Part shown: one piece after another, positions 1-8,045 of the stretch
How the letters are laid out: each line of letters opens with the position of its first letter
Numbering within the stretch: position 1 is the stretch's first letter
NCBI GenBank assembly: GCA_016719925.1
Contig: JADJYC010000003.1
Location: 372,001-436,000, forward strand
From: Crocinitomicaceae bacterium
Lineage (GTDB): Bacteria; Bacteroidota; Bacteroidia; Flavobacteriales_D; Crocinitomicaceae
Reading direction: 5' to 3'
DNA length: 64,000 nt
The notes under the pieces: generated by a model
Told to the model about the DNA's origin: nothing
Databases searched by the model: none
What the model saw: the letters and a program-made list of their open reading frames with translations, nothing else
Translations under genes and position numbers: made by a program

Positions 1-1234
1 ATCTCTCAGCAAACCCGGAGGAGCAGCTTCATCCACAAAATGAAATCCATTTTCACCCGTCTGATCAATCAGCAATTGCATGCGGTCACATATCAAGGGC
101 GCAGCTGTCTGATCATATCGTTTTATATAATCCAGGCTGACATCACAAAAGGTACATTTGGCCCAATAACACCCGTGTGCGATGGTAAGTTTATTCCATC
201 GTCCATTGCTCCATAAACTGTGCATCGGATTGGCCATTTCAATCACTGAAAGATAATTTTTCAGATTCAAATCTGAATAATCAGGTACCGGTAATTCATT
301 CTGTGAAAAATCTTTGGTTTCTGAATTATCTATATAAATAATCTGATTATTCTGAAGACAAAAAGTGCGTTTTAGATTTTCAATCTGACGTTTACCAGAT
401 ACAAATTCAAGCAGATTTAAGAGCGGCGCTTCACCATCATCCAGCGTAATAAAATCAACATAATCAAAAACACGTTTATCTGAAACTGTACGAAGCTCTG
501 TGTTTGGAAACCCACCACCCATTGCAATTTTTACCTTTGGGAAATGTGTTTTGATATAGTGACCGCACTTTAAAGCGCTGAATAAATTTCCGGGGAACGG
601 AACAGATAAACAAACCAGATCAGGTTTAAATTTTTCCAGCGCTTCCTTCAATTTATTTTCAGTCAGATCAATGATGAATGATTTTTTTATTTTTCAGTTC
701 TTCATTCAATTCATCAAATGTATTGGCACATCTTCCCAAACGCTCTGCATAACGGCTGAATCCAAAATCAGCATCCGTTGTTTCCACAATAAAATCAGAT
801 AAATCATCCAGGTACAACGTTGCCAGATAACGCGCCTGATCTTGTTTACCCATGGTTCCAAAACACCATTCCAAATCTTCCTGCTGATCAAAACGGGAGG
901 CTTTTGGAAGAAAATCGTTTTCACAAATGGCGTGTGCAAGTGACGGATTTTTATACTGCAGAAAAGAGATGACATCATCAATTGTGCGGATATAATTTTC
1001 TTTTAAAGCAATAATCCGGCTTGCATTGGCAGAATAATTTTCCGAGCCGGTTTTGTCAAATATTTTTGTCAGACCTTCTTTTGAAAAAAGTTCCTGGACC
1101 ACATCAAGACCTAAATCAATCTGATGGGATTCAATCTGTTTTGATTTCAGAAATCCATTCAGATAAACAATAGACGGATAAGGCGTATTGAGTTGTGTGA
1201 AAGGAGGCAATATCAAAAGTACTTTCGGATTCAG
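1..1234 (-). CDS. B12-binding-type radical SAM protein, partial and frameshifted
   Basis: The gene runs off the left edge, so its C-terminus is missing. The N-terminus reads LPPFTQLNTPYPS, typical of cobalamin-binding-domain radical SAM proteins. After about 180 residues the frame changes at a T7 run (682-688 on the plus strand). The other frame then continues without a stop to base 1 and includes the iron-sulfur signature HGCYWAKCTFCDVS (CxxxxxCxxC spacing). A one-base indel in the homopolymer restores a single protein. No ATG is available at the 5' end: TTG at 1216 or CTG at 1234 are the possible starts, and CTG would give a natural beginning, xNPKVLLILPPF. The substrate cannot be told from this sequence. 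Confidence 0.75.
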
Positions 1235-1323
1235 GATGCAAAATTTGGTTTTCCAAAAATAGGGGAAATTTCAGCTTGGTTGAGATTTTGAATTGGGTAT
1301 TGGAAAATCGACAGTGGTTTGTT

Positions 1324-1420
1324 GCGGATACATATCCGCTAAATGGTGGATTGGCGAAGGATGAATATCCTTCTAAGCACAGGAGATTAATATCCTCTAC
1401 AGCGTGCTTTAACGCTGTTT
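1324..1420. repeat. Cluster of short hairpins (REP-like), copy 1
   Basis: Several small inverted repeats stand side by side: GCGGATA/TATCCGC (1324-1339), AAGGAT/ATCCTT (about 1357-1372), AGGA/TCCT around 1381-1397, and ACAGCGT/ACGCTGT (1399-1418). The first 49 bases recur at 2038-2086, and the last 26 of those are identical in both copies. The 3' end overlaps the tail codons of the toxin gene. This looks like an intergenic palindromic repeat family; its function is unknown. Confidence 0.6.
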
Positions 1421-1720
1421 ACGATTCTTTTTATACTTTGTCTCAGGTTGTCTCTTAAAATGAAAAACAGCCAAAACCAAAATCTGTAATCCAACTACTT
1501 CATAAACTATCACAAACGGAAACCGGGCAACAATGGCTTCATGAATATTTGCAAACTTTATTGGAAACAGGGAGGGATTATCCTTTATCAGTCCTACAAC
1601 ATGAAAAACTTCTTCTTCGAATTCAAAACCTAATTCAGGACTTTTTTCATTGTAGTAAATTACAGACTCTGACATTTCAGAAATCGCCTGTTCAAGAAAA
1701 ACAATTTTGTACGAAGGCAT
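1409..1720 (-). CDS. RelE/ParE-family toxin of a type II toxin-antitoxin pair
   Basis: The protein is small and basic (103 residues) with the ParE-like N-terminal pattern YKIVFLEQAISEMSESVIYY, a central acidic helix, and a late strand ending AVFHFKRQPE, the usual end of this fold. The last ten residues (lysine- and arginine-rich) are encoded inside the hairpin repeat at 1399-1420 and are probably an appended tail. It lies directly downstream of a small gene in antitoxin position with no gap, as expected for a toxin-antitoxin operon. Family members are mRNA interferases or gyrase poisons; which applies here cannot be told. Confidence 0.75.
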   Translation of the reverse strand: MPSYKIVFLEQAISEMSESVIYYNEKSPELGFEFEEEVFHVVGLIKDNPSLFPIKFANIHEAIVARFPFVIVYEVVGLQILVLAVFHFKRQPETKYKKNRKQR

Positions 1721-1960
1721 CTATTCAGAGAATTTTTGCTTAATGCGCTTTTTGGCTTCCTCCAAAGAATAACCTTTGCTTTTACCCGATTTGAACAATG
1801 CTGATCGTTTCAAAACTTCTTTTTGTTGATCAATACTAATCAAACTTAAATTGTTCTGACGGTAAACTTCTAATAACTGATAGACAACTTCCAGTATTTT
1901 AGAATCTGCCTCATCTATATACTTGTGCACTTTGGAACGTTTTGCTGTTGTTGTCATCAT
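1721..1960 (-). CDS. Probable antitoxin of the RelE/ParE pair
   Basis: This gene encodes 79 residues, charged and largely helical, directly before the toxin gene on the same strand. The N-terminus MMTTTAKRSKVHKYIDEAD and the C-terminal basic helix (EEAKKRIKQKFSE) resemble the small addiction-module proteins that precede RelE/ParE toxins in Bacteroidota. The DNA-binding fold is not obvious by eye, so the assignment rests mainly on size and position. The start could also be the second Met. Antitoxins of this kind usually bind the toxin and repress their own promoter. Confidence 0.6.
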   Translation of the reverse strand: MMTTTAKRSKVHKYIDEADSKILEVVYQLLEVYRQNNLSLISIDQQKEVLKRSALFKSGKSKGYSLEEAKKRIKQKFSE

Positions 1961-2037
1961 CGTTTAATTTACTTAATAAAGATAAGGAATTTTCAGATAA
2001 AGGCCTCTTTTCATCATAAACTATTTATTGAAAACAT

Positions 2038-2086
2038 GCGGATATAAATCCGTTTAACGTTGGATTGGCGAAGGATGAATATCCTT
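2038..2086. repeat. Hairpin repeat (REP-like), copy 2
   Basis: This is a second copy, in the same orientation, of the 49-base element at 1324-1372. It contains the imperfect hairpin GCGGATATAAATCCG and then AAGGAT/ATCCTT. The two copies flank the toxin-antitoxin operon. The rest of the gap (1961-2175) shows no gene. Confidence 0.6.
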
Positions 2087-2175
2087 TGAAACGTAACTCA
2101 AATTCTTAACAATATTTAATCCTTAGTCAGCAGTAATAAGAACCAGATATCCTTAGTTTTACACAAAACGGATTT

Positions 2176-2970
2176 ATGTTTACACGGCTTTTTTATCCTG
2201 CGATTTTTTGCTTCATTCTGAGTTCATGTTCCATGAACATGTTCTATTATTTTCCGGATAAAAATCCTGTGGAAGCATCACCCGTTGCAACAGAACATTA
2301 TATTGAATTCAGGGAAGGGAAAAAAATTCATGGTTTATTTTTCAAAAAAGAAAATCCAATTGCCACCGTTTTTATTTTACACGGCAATGCCGGAAGTCTG
2401 ACCGGCTGGCAATCAGTTTCAGAAATGTTCTGGGATGAAGGATATCAGTCGTTCATTATTGATTATCCCGAATTTGGAAATTCTGACGGAAAGGCAAAAC
2501 ATAATCAGGTTATTGAATCATCTCAAAAAGCATTTGACTATTTTTTATCATTGCCGGAAGTGGAAGGAACAAAAAAAATAGTTCTTGGATTTTCATTGGG
2601 CGGAAATCTGGCATTAAAAGTTGCTGCTGAAAATCAGGATAAAATTGACGCACTTGTTGTTGAAGGAGCCTTCACAAACTACAGGGATATTGGTATTGCG
2701 TCAGTTCCAAAAATTCTGCGTTTTGCACCATGGCTGCTCTTGGGAAATAAATTCAAAGGAGAAGAACTGATCAGAGATTTTAAAAAACCACTCTTGGTTG
2801 TTCACAGTTCTGAAGATGAAATTATTCCTTATAAAATGGGAGAAGAAATTTATAAAAATGCAGGGAGTATCCGCAAAGAACTGTGGACCATCAAAGGTTT
2901 ACATCTGCAGGGATTTGGATTACACCCTGCCGAGTACTTTTATAAAATCAGAAACCTGATTGTAGATTAA
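2176..2970 (+). CDS. Alpha/beta-hydrolase lipoprotein (Bem46/YfhR-like)
   Basis: The 264-residue protein begins with a lipoprotein signal ending in the lipobox LSSC (Cys18), so it is probably membrane-anchored in the periplasm. The hydrolase fold is clear: an oxyanion region HGNAG (69-73), a nucleophile elbow GFSLGG with Ser140, a likely acid Asp214 in SSEDEIIPY, and a likely His243 in GLHLQGF. These match serine hydrolases of the Bem46/YfhR group, whose substrates are mostly unknown. It is convergent with the small lipoprotein gene on the other strand, and their ends overlap by four bases. Confidence 0.8.
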   Translation: MFTRLFYPAIFCFILSSCSMNMFYYFPDKNPVEASPVATEHYIEFREGKKIHGLFFKKENPIATVFILHGNAGSLTGWQSVSEMFWDEGYQSFIIDYPEFGNSDGKAKHNQVIESSQKAFDYFLSLPEVEGTKKIVLGFSLGGNLALKVAAENQDKIDALVVEGAFTNYRDIGIASVPKILRFAPWLLLGNKFKGEELIRDFKKPLLVVHSSEDEIIPYKMGEEIYKNAGSIRKELWTIKGLHLQGFGLHPAEYFYKIRNLIVD

Positions 2971-3281
2971 TATTCGCGGTCAGCTAGACATTTTATTTCA
3001 ACGATGTCTCCTTTTCCACATAAACTTGCACCAGAAGCAGGTTTGTAGGATATCCAAACAAGATCATCATGGTTTAAAGGCAAATTATTGAACTCAGATA
3101 AATTAATTGGTTCAAGGTATGTACCATCTTCCAGTCTGAAAAGAATTCCGCAAGTATCTGATTCAGAAAAATCTTTTACCCAGGCTTTTTCACCTTTATA
3201 ACATCCGCCGGTTTTTTTACCGCACGATGCAATCAACAAAACTGAAAAGGCCAATGCCCCTAAAAAATACTTTGCGTTCAT
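2967..3281 (-). CDS. Small lipoprotein of unknown function
   Basis: I chose the internal ATG at 3281 because it gives a clean lipoprotein signal, MNAKYFLGALAFSVLLIASC, with the lipid-modified Cys at residue 20. An upstream start at 3389 would add an unlikely hydrophobic leader running into the permease gene. The mature part is about 85 residues with four more cysteines (in GGCYKG, SDTCG, SLCGKG and EIKC) that could form two disulfides. No known family is recognised. It lies downstream of the metal permease genes on the same strand and might belong to that transcription unit. Confidence 0.6.
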   Translation of the reverse strand: MNAKYFLGALAFSVLLIASCGKKTGGCYKGEKAWVKDFSESDTCGILFRLEDGTYLEPINLSEFNNLPLNHDDLVWISYKPASGASLCGKGDIVEIKCLADREY

Positions 3282-3348
3282 ACAATGAAAGTTTAAGTAA
3301 AGATACGCAAAAATGAAAAAAATGGTTGAATTGAGAAAATAACCAGAA

Positions 3349-4239
3349 TTATATTTCCTGTGTTTTCTGCTCAAAACCTGTTCCAGCAAGCGTTTTATGA
3401 GATCTTAACTGACTGATAATAAAACAGAATGCGAATAAAATACCGGCCATTACCACCATCATGCCGGTAATGCTCACATCCAGCCAGAGTGCCAGAAAAT
3501 ATCCGGATACAACAGAAACAATACCTGTCAAAGCAGAAATTACCAGCATGGGAATTAATTTTCTGGTAATCAGGAATGCCGAAGCCGGCGGAATGACTAA
3601 AAATCCAACTACCAGAATTGCGCCTACAACTTCAAAAGAAACAACCGTTGTTAGTGTCACCAGCGCCATGAGAAAATAATGCCATCGGGAAGTTTTTATC
3701 CCTACTGATTTTGCAAAATCTTCATTGAATGAAATAAGTTTGAAGCCTTTAAAACCAATCACCAATGAAGAAACAACAATAATTCCGGCAACCAGTTCAA
3801 CATACATCGCTCTTGGTCCAATGTAAAGGTTATCATCAATCAGAATTTTGTCAAAATTGATCAAAGCAATGTCTCCATATAAAACACATTCCTGATCTAT
3901 ATCTGCATTACCCTGCATTAAAACAGCAATTAAAATCATACCGACTGCAAACAACAAAGTATACGTAATTCCTATTGCGGCATCATTCTGAATTCTGATT
4001 CGGCGTGAAAAAAAGTCGATCAGAAAAGTAGCTGCCAAACCGGCAACAGTTGCTCCTGCCAGAATAAATACAGAACCTTTGTCTCCTGCAAAAAAATACG
4101 CCACAACTATTCCAGGCAAAACGGCGTGTGAAACCGCATCCCCCAGCATAGCCATTTTTCTGAGCAATAAAAATGTCCCCAGCAAGGCACAATTAATTGC
4201 CACCAGAACCGCCGTCAGAATTATGAATATGTCATTCAT
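3349..4239 (-). CDS. Metal ABC transporter permease (ABC-3 family; YtgD/TroD position)
   Basis: This 296-residue inner-membrane protein has about eight to nine hydrophobic segments and the ABC-3 family signature LGDAVSHAVLPG near residue 32. Such permeases form the channel for Zn2+, Mn2+ or Fe2+ in TroABCD/ZnuABC-type importers. It is the last transporter gene of the minus-strand operon, about 100 bases after the permease-regulator fusion. The permeases therefore probably form a heterodimer served by the ATPase at 5634-6428. The gap before it (4240-4341) is T-rich with short TTTTGGAATTTG-like repeats and no gene. Confidence 0.88.
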   Translation of the reverse strand: MNDIFIILTAVLVAINCALLGTFLLLRKMAMLGDAVSHAVLPGIVVAYFFAGDKGSVFILAGATVAGLAATFLIDFFSRRIRIQNDAAIGITYTLLFAVGMILIAVLMQGNADIDQECVLYGDIALINFDKILIDDNLYIGPRAMYVELVAGIIVVSSLVIGFKGFKLISFNEDFAKSVGIKTSRWHYFLMALVTLTTVVSFEVVGAILVVGFLVIPPASAFLITRKLIPMLVISALTGIVSVVSGYFLALWLDVSITGMMVVMAGILFAFCFIISQLRSHKTLAGTGFEQKTQEI

Positions 4240-4341
4240 CTATTTAAAATTTTTCCTTGTTGTATTTTATCAAAATCTTTTTTTCTCCCTTTGGTGTTTT
4301 TGAATTTTGGAATTTGAGTTTTGGAATTTGGAATTTCCCCT

Positions 4342-5622
4342 CTAATAATCATCCTCCGGAATTCCCTCAATACCTAATTCTTTTTCCAGTTCTTTTTCAA
4401 TTTCCGGTGTAATAATATGTTCAATTGCTTCAGCGCCGGAATGCACGTGATCAGTATCAATGCTTGTACGTTTAAGGAGATATTGTTCCCAAAGGCGGTG
4501 CAGTTTGATAATACGCGCTGCTTCTTTTTTTCCGGTTGTGGTTAGTTCAAATTCATTTCCTTTATGCTGAATAAGATTTCTTCTGATTAATCTTCTTAAT
4601 CCGGCATCCAGTTTTTTGGTGTCAAACAATCTTTTTTCAGTCAGTTCTACGGTACTGAAAACAAGCATTTTTTCTTTTTCAGAAAATCCTTTCAGCTCAA
4701 AAATAGTTTTGAGAATATTTTCATCGTTGATTTTATTTTCATTTTTTCTGCGGACAATAAACTTCCTGAGCAAACCTTTTGGTGCCATCACAACAGAAAC
4801 AAAAGTAATAAAGGAAAGAATGACCACAACCCACGGACCTGTTGGCATCTGAGCACGAGTATAAGAAACAAATGCACCGGCTATTCCGCTAAAAACAGAA
4901 ATCAGGATAGCGATCACAATCATTTTTTTCAGATGATGGGTCCACATTCTGGCAGTAGCGGTCGGCGTAATTATCAATGCAGAAATCAGAATGACACCCA
5001 GTGCCTGAATACCAATTGCAATGGCAAGGACTGTAAGTGAAGTAAGAAAAAACTCAATGAATCTTACAGGAATTCCAACGCTTTGGGCAAAATCCGGATT
5101 AAAAGAAAGGATCACCAGATTTTTATACAACAAAAGAACCGCAAGCAAAATGACAACAAACACAACGGCAAAAAGCCAAACATCATTTTTAGAAATTGCT
5201 GCTGCCTGACCAAACAGAAAATGATCCAGTCCTGCCTGATTACCGTTACCGTGTTTTTGAATATAAGTCAGCAAGACAATTCCTATGGCAAAGAAAAAGG
5301 CAATTACCATGGCAATTGCCGCATCCTGTTTGATTCTGGATTTACGCACAATGAGATCAATCAGATAAATAGAAATCCATCCGGTGATAAATGCGCCTGT
5401 GATTAAAGCAGGCATGTTTTTTTCTCCGGCAAAAAGAAATCCCAGACAAATTCCCGGTAAAAGCGCATGAGAAACAGCATCAGCCAACAGAGATCGTTTA
5501 CGCAGGTAAGCAAAAGTTCCAACCAGCGCAGAGGATGAATTGATGAAAATAATACCGGCAAGCACATAGACCACGTTTGGATCTTTGAATGAAAAAAAAT
5601 CGATTGCTGACTGCCAGATCAT
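4342..5622 (-). CDS. Metal ABC permease fused to a DtxR/MntR-like domain (YtgCR-like)
   Basis: The protein has 426 residues. Residues 1 to about 285 are an ABC-3 permease with the signature LADAVSHALLPG and about nine membrane spans. Residues from about 295 to the end are a DtxR/MntR-like regulator: a winged-helix part (LFDTKKLDAGLRRLIRRNLI) and then the metal-binding dimerisation helices. Residues matching the MntR metal site are present: His375 (KLHRLWE), Glu398, Glu401 and His402 (GAEAIEHI). The regulator stops soon after and lacks a FeoA/SH3 part. The same fusion, in the same gene order, is known as YtgCR in Chlamydia, where the C-terminal repressor is released by cleavage. Whether cleavage happens here is not known. 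Confidence 0.88.
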   Translation of the reverse strand: MIWQSAIDFFSFKDPNVVYVLAGIIFINSSSALVGTFAYLRKRSLLADAVSHALLPGICLGFLFAGEKNMPALITGAFITGWISIYLIDLIVRKSRIKQDAAIAMVIAFFFAIGIVLLTYIQKHGNGNQAGLDHFLFGQAAAISKNDVWLFAVVFVVILLAVLLLYKNLVILSFNPDFAQSVGIPVRFIEFFLTSLTVLAIAIGIQALGVILISALIITPTATARMWTHHLKKMIVIAILISVFSGIAGAFVSYTRAQMPTGPWVVVILSFITFVSVVMAPKGLLRKFIVRRKNENKINDENILKTIFELKGFSEKEKMLVFSTVELTEKRLFDTKKLDAGLRRLIRRNLIQHKGNEFELTTTGKKEAARIIKLHRLWEQYLLKRTSIDTDHVHSGAEAIEHIITPEIEKELEKELGIEGIPEDDY

Positions 5623-5633
5623 ATCTTCACTTT

Positions 5634-6428
5634 TTATAAATCAAATCCTTTTTCACGAACCGGAAATTCATTCTGTCTGATCAGATCAACAATTTTAGAA
5701 AGCAATGTCAGCTGACCACCGTATGCATTTGAAAGATTTTCACGCGTTAAAACTTCAGGAGGAGTACCTTTTGCAATTAACCGTGTATTCAGCAGAACCA
5801 GATAATCAAAATAATCAGAGACTGTTTGAAGATCATGATGAATTATCAAAACCGTTTTTCCGTTCGATTTCATCTCACGCAGCAATTCGAGAATAGCTGA
5901 TTCAGTAGCAGCATCCACTCCCACAAAAGGCTCATCCATTAAATAAAGATCTGCCTGCTGGGCAAGCGCCCTTGCAATAAAAACACGTTGCTGTTGTCCG
6001 CCAGAAAGCTGAGAAATCTGTCTGTTTTTGAATTCTGTCAATCCAACTTTTTCAATGCTCTGCAACGCAATGCCGATATCTGTTTTATTTGCTCTTCTGA
6101 AAAGATTCTGACTTTTTGATCTTCCCATCAATACCACATCCAACACACTAGCAGGAAAATCCCAGTCCACCGATTCACGCTGTGGTACATAAGCAACACG
6201 GTCTCTGACTTCATCCAAAGATTTACCAAATATTTTTACAAAACCACTGGCTGGTTTCAGCAACCCCATAATGGCTTTGAGTGATGTTGTTTTACCAGAA
6301 CCATTTGGTCCGATGATACCAATAATCTGACCTGAATCCAAATTAAAATCAATGTCCCATAAAACAGGTTTTCCGTCATACGAAACGGTGAGATTGTGAA
6401 CTTCTATCGCGTGTATATCCTGTTTCAT
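5634..6428 (-). CDS. Metal ABC transporter ATP-binding protein
   Basis: A 264-residue ATPase with Walker A GPNGSGKTT, signature LSGGQQQRV, Walker B DLYLMDEPF and the switch His in LIIHHDLQ. The Q-loop lies in VPQRESVDWDFP, and this RESVDWDFP form is frequent in Zn/Mn (TroB/ZnuC/MntB-like) transporters. The start overlaps the end of the binding-protein gene by four bases, and the end is 11 bases from the fused permease, so the genes are translationally coupled. It powers uptake through the two neighbouring permeases. Confidence 0.92.
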   Translation of the reverse strand: MKQDIHAIEVHNLTVSYDGKPVLWDIDFNLDSGQIIGIIGPNGSGKTTSLKAIMGLLKPASGFVKIFGKSLDEVRDRVAYVPQRESVDWDFPASVLDVVLMGRSKSQNLFRRANKTDIGIALQSIEKVGLTEFKNRQISQLSGGQQQRVFIARALAQQADLYLMDEPFVGVDAATESAILELLREMKSNGKTVLIIHHDLQTVSDYFDYLVLLNTRLIAKGTPPEVLTRENLSNAYGGQLTLLSKIVDLIRQNEFPVREKGFDL

Positions 6429-7346
6429 TTTGTCAAAGAGTTTACAATCATTCTGACATTTTCACGCAGCATTCCGGTGTAGGTTCCTGCATCGGTATCA
6501 GGCTCTCCAAGTGCATCCGAATAAAGCGGACCGGCAAGCTGAACGGTGTAATTTTTTGCCGCACATCCGTCAAGAATAGACTGTGCAGTTTTTTGCGAGG
6601 TAGATGTTTCGACAAATATGGAAGGTATATTTCTTTGAATGATAAACTCAACCATGTCTGAAATATCTTTTAATCCAACTTCTGATAAAGTTGATACACC
6701 CTGAATTCCCTTCACTTCAATGCCGTATTTTCTTCCGAAATAAGAAAACGCATCATGGGATGTAATCAAGACTTTCTGCATCGAATCCAGCTGCCGGATT
6801 TCATTCTGAATCCATATTTCAGTTTCAAGAATTTCTTCAGCATACAAAAGAAAAATTATTATGGAAATATTCAGCTGAACCTGTGTCTATCGATCCAAGT
6901 TGATTCGTGACATAATCCAAACCTCCCACCCACAATTCTGTATCAAACCAGATGTGCGGGTCATATGAATCAGCAACATCAGCAGATTTTAGAAGCAATT
7001 TTTCTTCTATACCATCTGACATTTTAAGTACCGGTTTTTCTTTGGAATATTTATCCAGCATTTCAGCCATTTTACCTTCCAGATGCAAACCATTGCAGAT
7101 AATCACATCTGCTTTTTCCAGCAGATCAATGTCACCCGGTGCCGGCTTATAGATGTGCGGATCTGTTCCCGGCCCCATAATGCATGATACCTCAGCGCTG
7201 TCACCAACAATACGTTCTATACCGTCTGCAATAATTCCGGTGGTGGTTACAATGTGTAACGGACCGTGTTTTTCTTTTGGTTCAATGCGGCAGGAAGTGA
7301 AAATAAATCCTGCAATAAAAAGGAAAATAATAACCTGACTTTTCAT
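6425..7346 (-). CDS. TroA-like metal-binding lipoprotein of ABC importer (frameshifted)
   Basis: The start at 7346 gives a lipoprotein signal with Cys19 (IFTSC). The four metal ligands of the TroA/ZnuA family can be placed in the joined protein: His64 (DPHIYKPAPGD), His131 (DPHIWFD), His197 (SHDAFSYF) and Asp277 (SDALG). This three-His-one-Asp set is that of TroA, which binds Zn2+ and Mn2+; PsaA-type Mn proteins have Glu at the third place. There is no long His-rich loop. The frame breaks at an A5 run (6851-6855); removing one base joins both halves as NNFLLYAEEI. A sequencing indel is more likely than a real break. Confidence 0.85.
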
Positions 7347-7355
7347 AAAACACAT

Positions 7356-8042
7356 TTATAATTTTTCAATAAATCTTACACCAATATTATCAGCGACCTT
7401 TTCTGATATGTACATTTTCTGTACTCCCACAATTTCAATTTTCAGTGAACTGTCAAAAGGAATCCGTTCAAAAACTTTTATTCTTGATCCAAGTCTTAAT
7501 CCTATTTCATCCAGGTATTTCAGCAGAGATGGAGAATCTTCATCTACACTAACTACCTCTACTACTGCATTGATTGCAGCTTCAGCCAGTTTGATTTTTG
7601 ATTTACGATATGTGATGTTTCCGGCTCTGTCAGGAATAGGATCTCCATGCGGATCAAACTTTGGAAAATCCAGAAATTCATCCAGTTTGTCAATGAGTTT
7701 GATTGACTGAATATGTTCAAGTTGTTCAGCCACATCATGCACCTCTTCCCATCCGAAACTGAGTTTGCTCACCAGAAATGTTTCCCACAAACGGTGTTTG
7801 CGGATAATCTGAATGGCTATCACTTCCCCTTTGACAGTGAGTCCGCAACCCTGATATTTTTTATAGGAAATCAGTTTTTTGTCAGACAGTTTTTTGAGCA
7901 TGTCTGTAATGGAAGATGGTTTTGCACAAAGTTTATCAGCGAGTGCATTGGTAGAAACTTTCAAACGTTCCTGACCTGCAAGCTGAAAAATTACCTTGAG
8001 ATAATTTTCTTCACTGTGAGAAAGAAATTCCTGTTTTGCCAT
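7356..8042 (-). CDS. DtxR/MntR-family metal-dependent repressor
   Basis: The 228-residue protein has all three DtxR-type parts. There is an N-terminal winged helix (helix pair around LADKLCAKPSSITDMLKKL) and a metal-binding dimerisation domain with His83 (RKHRLWE), Glu106, Glu109 and His110 (AEQLEHI). The C-terminal FeoA/SH3-like domain starts at about residue 155. The sequence FPKFDPHGDPIP is the family linker. It sits between the TonB-dependent receptor and the binding protein in one operon and probably represses that operon through the palindrome at 10286-10301 when Mn2+ or Fe2+ is plentiful. The metal is inferred from family only. Confidence 0.9.
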   Translation of the reverse strand: MAKQEFLSHSEENYLKVIFQLAGQERLKVSTNALADKLCAKPSSITDMLKKLSDKKLISYKKYQGCGLTVKGEVIAIQIIRKHRLWETFLVSKLSFGWEEVHDVAEQLEHIQSIKLIDKLDEFLDFPKFDPHGDPIPDRAGNITYRKSKIKLAEAAINAVVEVVSVDEDSPSLLKYLDEIGLRLGSRIKVFERIPFDSSLKIEIVGVQKMYISEKVADNIGVRFIEKL

Positions 8043-8045
8043 GTC

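Noticed and set aside
1276..1458. A 60-codon plus-strand reading frame over the left hairpin repeat
   Set aside because: It is made of repeat sequence, has no family look and overlaps the toxin end.
4616..5406. Plus-strand frames opposite the fused permease
   Set aside because: They are the reverse frames of a clear membrane protein gene, with no start signals or family features.
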